Program-made: the position numbers and the translations under genes | The notes under the pieces: generated by a model | Told to the model about the DNA's origin: nothing | Databases searched by the model: none | The model's input: only the letters and a program-made list of their open reading frames with translations | Shown here: positions 1 to 12,597 of the stretch, in pieces | Numbering within the stretch: position 1 is the stretch's first letter | Layout: every line of letters begins with the position of its first letter | Assembly (NCBI GenBank): GCA_035222895.1 | Contig: JAVYIG010000598.1 | Span: forward strand, 62,001 to 126,000 | Reading direction: 5' to 3' | Source of the DNA: Strongylocentrotus droebachiensis | Taxonomy: Eukaryota; Echinodermata; Echinoidea; Camarodonta; Strongylocentrotidae | Length of the DNA: 64,000 bases

Positions 1-2890
1 ATATCTTGATATTCAGACAGGCGATCAGCTTGTAAAAGTCATGGAGTTACTGATTGACCTTAAGGTTTATAATTATCATTGCAGCATGAGCTAAATCCAG
101 GATTTTGTTTCAAAATCTGAGACAAAGATACCTAATCCCTTTAAAGAAAGCAGACGGATTAGAGCATGATATCAATTGACTATAGTAACGGTCCCGATAT
201 CTTTCCCCTGTATGGCATATTAAGAACACGGAATATGATCCTTGCTTCCCCTTAAAAAAAAAATTGCGTCCTTTTATCGCAGAGTGCTATTTCATTTAGG
301 ATTTACGATCATAATTACCCCTACGCGAAATTTTAGCGTATCGGAAGCGCCGAAGGACTTGAACACGAAGGTCATTATCACCTGATGAATGTGTAAAATG
401 AAAGTCAGAATGATTCGGTCCGAGTATGAACTAGGCTATGACTATTTAAATCGCAGTAAGGGATGCTACCACTCGTCCCAGGGTAGATACTATATCACTT
501 TCCTCCCAGTGTTCTACCTGTATAATTTTCCGATTTTCCTTTTACTTGATGCATTTTATGATGTCTTGTAACAATGCAAGCTTAAGAACTCACGTGTACT
601 TGTTTTTCTTTAGAAAGAGGTGAATTACTGATTCTATACCATGTAAAGTATAGATTGAATTGCATGCCTCTACAGTCGGCACATAAGTTTGATAACTCGT
701 AGTGTTACATTAGTATATCATTGTACTACTCATCATCAAGCATGTTTTCTAAGTGCTGTTTGATATGAAATGATATTTCGTCATTCATTCTGTATACGTC
801 TAAGACCCCTGAGTGAAAAAATCCCAGACTTGCAATCTGTTAACTTCATTTGTATGACATAATTAAATCACGTAAAGGCATGGGTATAGTTCTAGAGTGA
901 AAGTGAAAGCAAAAGTTCAAATGAATGCCGCCGTTTAATTAGTAATAATTACGGCACAGAAATATGCAATTACGCAGCTACAATCTAGAAATCTTCTATC
1001 TGATATCATCTTGAGAGGATCCTAAGACATCATGGATGTTCAAAATGCTTCATTAGCCTAATTGTTATGATGAATCTCCAAATTGACAACATTACTTTAA
1101 CCTCTTGACCTTTACTTCCTGTAAAGAACATTGCGTCATTCTGATTAATACAAACGTATATAAAAAATGTATACGAGTGAAGCACCTGGAATCATCATCT
1201 TCAATTCCTACCTTGCTCAATCTGTTCAAGCTGTCCAATTAATTCGACGGAGACGATCAGACTGACTCTTATTGCATCTCATTAAAGCAAGATTAGCGTT
1301 TGTAAACCTTTAATCTACCAATCTCAAGCACGCTAGCTTACCGGGGGACGGGATCTTTAGAGGTCTAATTAATACGACAGTCATCACATTTCATTAACAT
1401 CAGAGTTACAAGTACTCATTTACAATCGGGTAATTAGTCAATAGTTTGGTATTACAAGGCCCTTTGTCGAGCTCTGCTTCAATGAAATGAAATGATATGA
1501 CAAGATGAAGTGCTTTTTTTCTTCTTCTCTGATTTAATTTCCTGATCAAAATTCATTCTGCATAAAAAAAGAAAGTGAAATCTCATTGAAAATGAACACC
1601 CATCGACATCATTTTGAAGTACGAATCTAAAGAATTGAGAAGTAAAAGCATTATTATCAATAGGTACAATTTCATTCGAATGGTATTAGCCATTTTCGAT
1701 ATTTTCAACATATTTATTTTTCCTTTGGTAGAACTGTAGTCAGTGAAAAGAGTTATACCGTTTATAAAACAGCAACAGATGTGTTATTCATGTTATTCAT
1801 TTATTGAATTTATTGATGAAATGTCAATTGGTGTTTGCACTCGCCATTGTCTTCACCATGAAACATCGATTTAAAAGACGCTAACAGTTTAGGTATTAAT
1901 CAAACTACGTACCCGGGTCATTTGGGGGTTGGCACTTTCTTAGTAAGAACCCATTCCAAATGTCTTTAATATTGTCGCATATAGCCCGTTGAGCGCCAGA
2001 TGGGCATTAATTCACAAAAGTGTTAACAGAGTTTACGCCCTTCTAGCTATCAACCGAGCCGACAAATTGCGACCTTTATTCACTCAATGCAACACTTGCA
2101 GTGTTGAAATCGCCCATTAACATTTGGAATCATATCAATCAATGCTCTATCGGACAATCACCGAGTTGGACTTCTCCCTGCACTCGACAGCAGTCATGCT
2201 CGTTGGGCCTCAATTTGGAAAGGAAAAAAAAGATTTGAGTCGGTATGTTCAGCTTGCCATGCTTGGCTTCAAGTCCATTGCGCTGCATGACTTTCAGCCT
2301 GAGTAAACATTCAACGACTTTTTAAAAACAATACGCAGGACTGAAGGACATCTTATGCCTCCTGCGAAACATGCGGGACATCTAATTTGCATATATACAC
2401 CCAGCCTCTCCAGGGAGGCGTTCATGAAGGACTCGATGGTTGTATAAAAGAGGCTCAGCTTTCTACTAAAGCTTTCCAATAATTATAGACGGTGGAGTAG
2501 CGCCGGTCCCGGGAGCGAAAGGGCGACCCCGATCGAATTGTATAAAAATGAAGAAAGGGATATATAAAATGAAAGAAACAGGAATATAGATATGAATATG
2601 AAAGGGAGAAGGAATTGGAGAGAGATAGAAAAAACAATATGAAGAAGATTCCATACTTTGCTTATCTAATTTTATCATATCTCTTGAAACTTCCAAAGCT
2701 GCGTCTATTCGCTCGCTTGGAATGTATCTTTCTAGTTTAAAACAATGGTTCGAGACAATCGCCCCATTCCCGAAGGAATTAAGGTTACCCCATAAATATG
2801 ACGCACTGCAACTCGGTCATGTCGTGTGTTTTAATGCGACTTGTCTAAAATACAACTTTGGGAGTAGAAACCTAACGATTTCTAGATTGA
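1..2890. other. Intergenic, no gene recognised
   Basis: No reading frame longer than about 60 codons, no conserved domain and no convincing splice-bounded exon were found. The sequence is AT-rich, unique-looking DNA with short A/T runs. It may hold distal regulatory sequence for the NETO gene that starts near 11.7 kb, but nothing in the sequence shows this. Confidence 0.5.
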
Positions 2891-2892
2891 TC

Positions 2893-3010
2893 AAAAGTCA
2901 CTGACCGTGTTTTATGCATCGTCCATTAGTCTAGAATGAAAATTAATAGATTCAAACATGAAAAATCACTGGCCATTTTTTATGCATCGTCCATTAGAAC
3001 AAAAATTAAT
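2893..3010. repeat. Two-copy imperfect tandem duplication
   Basis: Two adjacent copies of a ~50-57 bp unit (2893-2949 and 2960-3010). Both carry the core TTTATGCATCGTCCATTAG followed by an AAAATTAAT block. The copies differ by substitutions and small indels, so the duplication is not recent. Confidence 0.75.
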
Positions 3011-3263
3011 CATTTAAAAAACAGGGAACATTCTAACATCAACATTTTGACCTTCAAGTTTGGCTCCTTTAAGACACCCTTAGCGTGTTAATCAACTGTT
3101 TCCGATAACATCGAGTAATCAGTTCTTGAGCTATGTTGGCCTCCTTCCACTTGGGTTGGTTATTAACTCGTATATTGGCGCTTTCTACTCATCAAATCAA
3201 CCAAATTAGAGGGGATGCAACGCAGCGGTCACACATCATGCATCAGTATACATTGTGATAATA

Positions 3264-3268
<5 letters not shown>

Positions 3269-3308
<40 letters not shown>

Positions 3309-3555
3309 TATCTCTCTTCTAACCCTCTCTTCTATCTCTCCCCACTCCCCTCAAAAACATCTATCATTCTGTTCTCAAGTTTCATTCTTTTCCTCTCATT
3401 CTCCTTTTCTGTTACCTTCTCCTCTCCCCTTTTGTTACTGTCCCTCTTTCTTTTCATTTAATTTTCTGTCTATGTTCCCTTTTTTTCTCCTTTTCTCTCT
3501 ATCTCTATGTCAGTCTGTCTATCTCTCTTTCTTTCCCTCACACTCTGCACATACA

Positions 3556-3592
<37 letters not shown>
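3269..3592. repeat. (CT)n microsatellites in a pyrimidine-rich tract
   Basis: Pure CT dinucleotide runs at 3269-3305 and ~3560-3592, joined by strongly C/T-rich sequence. Reading frames across this tract (for example 3472-3786) encode only Leu/Ser/Phe-rich low-complexity peptide and are not genes. Confidence 0.95.
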
Positions 3593-3593
<1 letters not shown>

Positions 3594-4501
3594 TTTCCCT
3601 CACATTCTGCATCTACATCTTTCTCCATCGTTTACTCCTTTATTTGCATGGTCTCTCTTCATTTCCTCCTTATTGCGTCAAGCTCTAACCATCCTTGCGA
3701 TCAAGAGGGAATCCAAACAATTCTATAAAACCTGCGGAAAGGAAACATACCTCTGGGTGTTTGATCGATCAAGTGTAATGTTTTAAGTGCTTTTTAATTA
3801 ACAGACCTTTTCATTTCATACGACATCTTTAAATCACTATGACTACACTGTCATTTTCGATTACAATCAATAAATTATTCATGTTTGCAATGATCGAAGT
3901 TCAGATGTATAATACAAATTGCTCAAATATGCAGTTACACAGACGGTTAATGAATATAACAAATATGAACGATGGGTGACGATGGAGGGGCATTGGAGAA
4001 TTACTTTTATCGATGATAATCAAGATCCTCCTGAATGGAAGAATGAATAGAACATAACCCTACTTTTATCATTCTCATCTTTCTTTGTTTTTATATATAA
4101 ACACAAAACTATTTAAACACGCTATCATCCCTCGTCACTTAATCATCAGAAAAGGGGAAATATGAAAGAAAAGCTGAAAACAGACCATTGCTACTCAGTC
4201 CAGCGGTACAAATATATATGACAGACTAATATCAATATGTGGATACGCGGTCGAGACAGCAATAATAATAATACAATCAACATCAGGCGAGTTTAATGAA
4301 CTGAAATCGGATTCTTGTACTGATTACAATAACACAGTATAACAAGCGTTACTTTTCCTTCACTAATGACATGTTTTCTTAGCCGAAATCCACTTTGGCA
4401 CAATTACGTATTAGGGGCAGTAAAATCCTGCGTATCTTGTCGTGTACCGTCTTTAATAATGTACGGCTTGTGACTTATTAGGGTAGATTTGTGTTAGGGT
4501 A

Positions 4502-4549
<48 letters not shown>
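4502..4549. repeat. (AG)n microsatellite
   Basis: Nearly pure AG dinucleotide run of about 48 bp, followed by GGGAGGGAGATAG-type purine sequence. Flanking DNA (3.6-4.5 and 4.55-6.9 kb) shows no recognisable gene. Confidence 0.95.
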
Positions 4550-4551
<2 letters not shown>

Positions 4552-6914
4552 GGAGGGAGATAGAATGAGGGAGAGATGCCATGTATACGGGGAGGATGAA
4601 TGCGGGAAGAATGACAAGTCCTTATTCCATACCTACATGAAAAGGCTCATGTTCATGCAACCGAGACATACTTGTTAACATGCATCTTTAGAATACATTC
4701 TGTCTTTATTTTACAATGGAAAATATACATTAGGTATGAGTGGAAAGCATAATTTTCAGCTCATGGTTTTCTTGCAGATCTTGAAGATAATGAGACATTT
4801 CTAAGTATACCGTCACTATTTCATGGCAATGCTACTATATCAGGCCTGAAGCTAATAGAGGCATCGAAGGAGAAGTAAATGGCCAAATAATGTGAGATGG
4901 ATGAAAAAATGACGTTCAGTGTGTTTCTAGAGATTTGCTCAATAGTACCAATGACGTAATAGCTAAGGACAGTGACGTATCTAGCATAGAGGGGCATCGG
5001 CTTAAGGCACATTCCATTTAATGGCACACAAATAAAGACATAACTTGCAGAGAGTTTAAAGATAAAGCTGAGTTCTGGTCATGCGATTGCATTGTAACAG
5101 AGACGTTGTGGAATCGAGCAGAAAAGGTTGATCATCTAGCAATTAAGTATTGGTGTGTACTGCAAGGTTCTGGAATCATCAAAATGATAAGAAATTTGGC
5201 CCAGTCTTGGTAAAGTTACAAGCGCTGTACACAAAAAGGTGTTTATGGGACATGTAGCATAAAAATCCGTCCCGATTTTTATGATGTTACATGCCATATT
5301 AAGAACATTAAGGCATTTGTATAATACTTTTATACAATGACAGTGTTCACAAACTATTTTTCATCTCTTCCCAGAACTCAACATTCTCTTTAAGACAAAC
5401 ACGTTGTGCCTAAATGGTGAAGAGCACCCCTGTCCCTGTTGATTATTACTGGACTTGGGCCTAGGTCATTTATAGAAAAATATGAATAAGGGGGTATATG
5501 GCATCTTTTAACTCTGTGGTAACAGAAGCTCTGAAGAGCTCTGAAGGGCTCTGACCAGACAATAAACGTAGTAGGAAAACAAAACCACCCTCGATTTACT
5601 AATCAAACACGGGAAAGCGAGAAGCACTGGAAAAGGGAGAAACTGGGAGAAACCAGACCAGATTGATGTCCATCTCATTGTGAAAATACCGGAGAGAGTG
5701 CAAACACACCATTGGCAGGTCGAGATGGGAGTCGCGTGATTTACAAAGCGGATGAAATATCAGCGTAATGCCCGGTCACCCGAGACATGTAGCTACACTT
5801 GTGGACGTCATTAAAGACACTCGCTCTGTACGACTTGCATAATGATGGGGGGCAAAACACACTGCTAAGGTGGTCAGAGTGGAATATATTATAGATGAGC
5901 GTTTACACCTTCATGCTGACAGGCTCCCCGTGACTTTTTGCCGTCAAGAGAAATACATGCTGATTCTATCATTAATATTTGGGTTATTACATTCTAGACG
6001 AAATAATCGTCCGTAAGACTGTCTTATTGAAAGTATGATTATTTTAAGGATGTTCAAACCTAGCATTCATGTGAAAACATTCAAATTGAGATTACAAGTC
6101 GCATATTTTCATTGGAGAACTTTACTTGAATCATACGTATTTCTTGGTATGACTAGTGAAGTTACAACATAATGAAGTATGAACTAATTCAATATTTAGA
6201 TGACATGAGTGCAACGGGTACTTCCCATTCAGAGAAGCATGGCTTATAGGATGATAGTATAATTCGACGTAATAACATACATCATCGAAGGATTATCGTA
6301 TGCGAGGCTGTACGGAGGGGAGGGAAACCTTCAATTTTCCTTCCAAGATTATTAATGAGGTTTGTGTACATCGATCCAATTAACAATCTCAACAACCCTG
6401 CTTTAGGGAGTAGCCATTGTGACGTCACAAGTGAATGCGAGAAACGTGCCATTCATTGTGAGCTTATCTGCGCTTCTTTAACATCTAAGGTAGATAGCAG
6501 TTGGCATGATATGTTTCTGTGTTACCTGGTATAAAGTTATGATAGTTGTCATGGTTGTAGTGTCGGAAATGTAATGTTTGACCTCTGATATTAGTAAGGA
6601 AGGCATTGTCGATGAATTTCTGTAAAAAAATGAATGTTTGCGATATTTCGTCATCCTTCGAGGAAGAATATAGTTTAAAGGAAACAGACGAAGATATTAT
6701 TTTGCTATTTTGTAAACATCTTTAGGGTTCGGGACACAGTATTCAATATATTACAATAGGAGACGTATCAGTCGTCATCCTATATAGATGAATATTTGAA
6801 TATCACCATGTGTAAGATAGCGTGGTCAAGCTTGGGTCAAGTCGGGAAGGGGGTGAGGGTAAGGGATTGTTTTAAAGGGGTTGTGTCACGCTCTTCTCAC
6901 CCACCCCAACCCCC
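4550..6914. other. Intergenic, no gene recognised; one small hairpin
   Basis: No coding signal. Two minor structures stand out. A stem-loop at about 5249-5294 has arms of the type CATGTAGCATAAAAATC and GATTTTTATGATGTTACATG. A short tandem GCTCTGAAG/A repeat lies near 5528-5552. Confidence 0.5.
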
Positions 6915-6969
6915 TCTCTCCCTCTCTCTCTCTCTCTCTTTCTCTTTCTCTCTCTCTCTCTCCCTCTCT

Positions 6970-7000
<31 letters not shown>

Positions 7001-7012
7001 CCTCTCTGTTTC
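6915..7012. repeat. (CT)n microsatellite
   Basis: About 100 bp of CT repeats with interspersed CCCT and TTTC units. Overlapping frames give Ser/Leu-only peptides. Confidence 0.95.
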
Positions 7013-9464
7013 TTCTCTCAGCTTATTTTTTTGCCATCCGATTTTGGTCAAAGCTTCACTACTAATACTATACGATGTATGCGCTAGATGGTATACCTAT
7101 CCTATTTTTAAAATAATTTCCATTTAATGAAGATCTGTGTGCTTTTTAACTGTCAAAACAAACGCCCCCGGATTTCTGAGCAGCCAGTTCGTACATTCAT
7201 CACTCAGTTATGCTGGTTGTTATACCAATACGGTTGGGTCATCTCGTCTATTGTATCTAGGGTAACATATTCAGTTGGATTCTTTCGGCGGATCCAGGGG
7301 AGGAGTATATCATAGAATGAATGTTATTAGCTTGGTTGTGTTGCGTTCTTTCTTTTCTCCACGACCATGTGGTTTGGATTCACGGAAGACCTTGGAGTAA
7401 AATGCGATTCTTTGGCGGCGAGCGAATCGTATTACATGCGTGATGGCCTGTCACGAGTAAGCAAATGCTTTGGGGGTATCAGAGTCAGAATAGTTCTGTC
7501 ATGAGAATGTAGGGAAATATTACAAACGCGAAAAGAGAAAGAGATGAGAAGGGAGAGAGACAGACAGAGATAGAGACAGAGACAGACAGACAAACAGAAA
7601 AATAAACAGAGAAACTCATGGGAATCCAAATATGCAGAAGAAATGTCTGCTAATTAAAATAGTACAGAAAGAGGGAATGGGAGAAGAGGAGACTGATATA
7701 CCAAAGTGTAAATTGAGCAAAATTTTATCATAACGACCTCAACAGTCACGGTGAAATTTAGGTATAAGTGAATTCTAAAATAAAAGACTAAAGACAAAGT
7801 CCGTCTTGAAATGCATCCAAACATCATGTTAGCTAGAGATGTACAGCATGTTGGTGGTAGTATTAAAACTGGTAGGGATTACGTAATGATAGTGGATATT
7901 GGCGTAGCAAGTGCACCGTTAGGGGCACCGCCCCTTGTCACTTGTGAATGAAATGTGAATTTAAAAAAAATGATTACGAGTCGGGGTCCTATCAACATCT
8001 TTTCTCTCGTCCTTTTTTCTCTTTTCCTTTCCTCGTATCCTTTTCGATTTTGACTAGGAGCATGTTTACCCCGTGCACATGAGCTTCATCACTGATGGTA
8101 GACGTTGATAACCGATTAGTGATTCATTGATTTTCAAACAAACATATTTATGCGCATCAATGTGATATTTTACATTTTCCAATACAGAACATGACATTAT
8201 ATTGAAAAATAAAAAAGGTATAAGAAAATAAGTTACATGTTTAAAACATAATATGCATAAGATAAACATGATGTAGGTGAGCTACAGCGTAAGCATGAAG
8301 CTTGATGTGCTTGCATCCCTTAGTTAAACTAAAAAACATAAGAGAGAGAGTGACTTGCTATTAAGAAATATAGGGGAAAGGGGGGAAGACACTGGTTTGA
8401 TCAGGGGCATTAATTGAGAAGACGGATACTACACATGTTCCTACCCTACCACCTCGATCCTAACCCATTAACAAAACAAATTCTAGCAGTTTGGAGATAT
8501 TATATGGATGTCGGCAAATCGAAAATACAAGTGAAGGTGGTCATATTTGTGGTCATATTTGTGGATGCGGTGCGTATGGTGGTATTTCTGGTACTAGTGT
8601 AGTGGTCGTGGATATAGTCCTTGTCATGGCTGTATTTAATGATGGGTATCATGGCGGTAGTCATGACTGGTGGTGATAGTGATGGTTATGATGGTAGGAG
8701 TGTCGATGACACCGTATAGTAGAAACCTTACAACATTATTAACTATAACATTTTCAATGACTGGGTTCCTTTGCTCAGCATCTTTTCTTCATTTGGAACT
8801 AATGTTGATTTTATAAATATAGATGGTTGAATATATTATCTTTACAGCAGTTTGATATCAAAGACGGGGTACTGATTCTTGTAATTTCATACTTTGTTAT
8901 CTCATTACTTGACCAATTGTAATTGAAAAAAATGAAAGACTGCGGCTTCAAAGTTATCGGATTAAAAATATATACATTATGTTTGGTTGTTCTGACAACT
9001 AACAAACATAATGCACCTCGTTAAAAAGCTAGTCTGTCAATTTCAATAGACGAAGTACTTTATTTTCAAAACTTTGTTTTCACTATTAAATGTATTTTGT
9101 GTCTGCTACCTGAAAGGTAAAATGAACAATAAAACAAAATAATGCGTGTATGGCAAAACATGATAGATGTAAGATAAGAATCATGAGAATACAGCGCCAT
9201 TTTCTCATATAGTCTGGCAGAGGCCGTGTTAGATAGGAAGACAAAAACACAATGTCTTTGCAACTTGTTGTCACAAAATATTAAATATTAACTCGAACGC
9301 GTCAATAGGTATGATGCAGTCACGATTGAACGGCAATTTTGTTGTTACAAAGTTATCAAAAATTTACTAGAACGTGACGTAAGAGATGGTTTATCTTAAA
9401 AATTGAGTTGTAGTTTCTCATGTATAAAGAATACTTGAATATTTACGAGAATTTGTTAAAAGCG
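7013..9464. other. Intergenic, no gene recognised
   Basis: No domain-bearing reading frame. There is a GACA/GA-rich purine patch at ~7545-7610, a GTGGT-rich patch at 8535-8700 and a GGGGCACCGCCCC palindromic fragment near 7922-7938 that looks like the end of an old mobile element. Nothing else could be supported. Confidence 0.45.
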
Positions 9465-9985
9465 TAATTTTTTTTGTTTTGTAATGTTCTTTATTGTGTT
9501 CATTCAATACATCAATCAATTCATACATGTACATCTGTGTTACATTATATCATTCAATACATAACATCGAATCATACATCATTTAACTATATAACATAAT
9601 GGGGGGAAAAAAACCCGCACAGAGTATAATCAATCTTAGTAATATCGAATGAAGATATATGTTATTCTGCCCCCCCCCCCCCTCCCATAGTTTTTTTGTT
9701 TTGTAATATTCTTTATTGTATTCACTCAATAAATAATATTAATTCCTACAAATTGTAATATATAACATATTGGAACCAATTACAGAGTACAAAATACAGT
9801 AATCTCAATTATATTGAATGAATTAATATTGTTATAACCCCCCCCCCTCTATATTTTGTTCTGTAGTACTAGTATCTCTATTTCATATTATAATTTATAA
9901 CATATTGGAACAAAGTACAGACTACAATCAACTCAGTTATATCGAATGAATAAAGTTTGTTATACCGCCTACCCCCGTTAAAAAC
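9465..9985. repeat. Three tandem copies of a ~135-215 bp AT-rich repeat
   Basis: Three diverged units (about 9465-9687, 9688-9850 and 9851-9985). The first two open with TTTTGTAATRTTCTTTATTG. Units share a CATTCAATA or CACTCAATAAA block, TATAACATATTGGAAC-type words and a TATATTGAATGAA word. Each ends in a poly-C run. On the - strand the start reads CAATAAAGAACATTAC, so each unit may be the 3' end of a retroelement inserted or amplified in the - orientation. That origin is inference; the tandem structure is visible. Confidence 0.7.
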
Positions 9986-11685
9986 AAAACCAACAATAGA
10001 ATAGTAATAGAATAGTTTACGGGAAATCGTTAAAAACCGCCTTGTGTTGGAAATTTCCTTTTATAGAGAGGTGTCGTTTTACTTTTGACCTTCCACCATT
10101 GAAATAATAACTACATTGCTTTTATCAATGACTTATTTTATAGAATTATACTAATTTTCGTACCCAACTATTATAGAATCAGGAAAAAAGTTTTTTTATT
10201 GACGAAACACAAAGAGATATTTTTTCAAGAAATGTTAAGGTTATAACTATTTATTTAATAACTTTTTTATTTTTTATTACGCTAACATGTAAATTGATGT
10301 AAATATATATGAAATATGAGATATGTAAAATAAAACACCTCGGTAAGAGGACAAAAAAAAAAAAAAAAGAATCAGAGATTAGCAAATTTAAGCGCAAACA
10401 TTTTGTGATAAGCCAAATATTATCAAGACGAATTTTATTTGAATTTCGAAAATTAGAATGATTGCATTAAAATATATGATTTTTTCTTGTGATGTAAAAT
10501 TAGAAGCATATTGAGGAAGTGCATGTAAAGGTAACCCTGAATCTAGGTCGGCCATTACCCGATTCGGCCGGTTAGTCAGAGAAGAGCGATAATGTATGTG
10601 TATTGACACAGCGCAGGCAAGGAAAAGCGCACCAACGAATTTCAGCCTGCATCTGTGTAAATAGTATTGGCAACCACCACAAACTTCCTAGATGGCAACC
10701 CGGTGACCTTTAAAGGAAAGATCTCCTCTACAGTGATAATGTAATTTTGACATCAAAATATACACATAGAAGGAATGTACCAAAAGATGCAAATATACCA
10801 CCTTAAGTTGGTGCCAGAAAATGAGAGTGTGGTTGCCTGAATGTGTGTAATTTTATTTCAAATCCCTGCATGGGATGGGAGGATGGAGCCCCCCATAAGC
10901 CCCCATTTCAATCCCGCCTCGTTTGCCTGTGCAGGTATCCCTTTTAAATATTCGAGAAAACTATGTTCTCAAAAATGCCAGCCAGATAACTCTAGGTTTA
11001 TATAGTACACCATATCCTCTAGGAATCTCTACTAGGAAGAAGAGAACAAAAACTATTTCCTTCAAAATGAGCATCTAGATGATTTAAAAAATAAGCAGCA
11101 TCTAAGAATAAATTAGTCGAAATAGAATATAAAGTTTAACGCAAATGTTGTACATTTGAATCCGCCGAATCTGCCGTCGAGGAACTGATGTATTATGCAA
11201 TAAAAGTGATATGTGCATGTTTCACTTTTTGTTGGCACCTAATGTCATATTCTTTTTTGGATAACGCACAATAACCCTCACATCAACACGTACTTTACTC
11301 CTAGGTAATGTTTTTGTTACCTTTATATGACATAGAACTGTATATGTTAATTTTTAGCGTTACGTAAACAAAAACAAATATCCATGTGAGATAGGGATGA
11401 TCTTCTTATAAGCTCTTCTCGTTGTTTAACTTACTTAAGATGGGTTCTTTCATCCGGTGTGGTTTGAGATCAATATAAGAGCGGTTTGACAGATTGGATG
11501 TATAACGTTTCCCAACGCACTTTACACGATCTATACGCTCGTCATCTGGTTGGCTAAATTCTGTTTAAATTGTATTAAGATTTCCCCCAGGTTGCGGCTG
11601 TGTTTATCTGAGTGAGAAAGCTGATGCATGCAGCCACTTCACAACGTGCCCCCTGCATCGCCAGCAGCACGCAGCCAGGGAGAAA
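9986..11685. other. Region upstream of NETO; no gene recognised
   Basis: AT-rich sequence with a poly-A run at ~10353-10368. A TATAAG-like word at ~11475 lies about 210 bp upstream of the proposed NETO start codon. It could be a core-promoter element, but the support is weak. The transcription start of NETO cannot be placed from sequence alone. Confidence 0.3.
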
Positions 11686-11689
11686 ATGG
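11686..11689 (+). CDS. NETO exon 1 (start codon plus one base), tentative
   Basis: GAGAAAATGG is followed by a GTAGGC donor at 11690. ATG-G joins in phase to exon 2 and gives the short signal peptide MVLLVFVTVTTYG. The frame is open upstream to a TAA near 11565 without another ATG, so this is the first available start. An upstream ATG at ~11622 is in a different frame. The n-region lacks a basic residue, so another upstream exon is possible. Confidence 0.4.
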
Positions 11690-12562
11690 GTAGGCACTTT
11701 GCATATACGACAGCTAGCTCCGTCAGGTCTAGCAAATGGCGGAATAGTTTTTATCTTATGAGGGTCTTATGAGCGTGGAGCTATTAGAATGCCTGGTAAT
11801 GTGTTCTAGGGCTTAAGGGAATGGGTGATTTGCTTTTACGGTGTTTTTATTTCGAGACTGGGTAGTCTTCCAGTGGACGAAAGTGATTCAGTTTAAACCA
11901 GTTTGCCGTTGAAAGATCGTTTCAATGAACAATGCTAATAATGACAGCGACCGCCTGCATATCAATTTCTTTAATTTAAAGGCAGTTAAAATACCGTTAC
12001 GCGGGTAGCATAGATTCCTCAATGAAGGCTTCTTCATTGACCATAATGTTGTCTGCTTATTAGTTCACATAGCACCGATATGAAGATAATCATACACATT
12101 ATAAAAGGAAACATCAACTCACCCCCACCCCCCTCCCACCTCCGCCATGCATATTTTGTTTCACGAAAACTTATGACGGCGACACAAAGTGGGAAATTTC
12201 AGATTCACCGGAAGGTCAAGTCATGATGACCTCCTGATTCTTAGATTTTGATGACTCATTCATGGTTTTCTAATGAATGTTTTGTTTTGTCTTCTATTTC
12301 TTTTTCTATAGTTCTTCTGGTTTTCGTGACAGTCACAACCTACGGACAGGAAGGAGCAGGTAAGGCTTTATTGAAGAAAAAGAAGAAGAGTAGAAAATTG
12401 GATTATCGCTGAATCTAAGAGTTTTTCATTTGTTCATTTCATTTCATTTATTTTTATTACCAAACATACAATAAAACGATATAACACGATGCAATGTGCA
12501 GGACATGGTTGATAATAATCTCAAGGGTTTTGATCGGGTACTCTCTCAATATGTCTGTCTGC

Positions 12563-12597
<35 letters not shown>

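Noticed and set aside
3472-3786. 104-codon frame on the + strand
   Set aside because: Produced by CT-rich microsatellite DNA; Ser/Leu/Phe low complexity with no domain.
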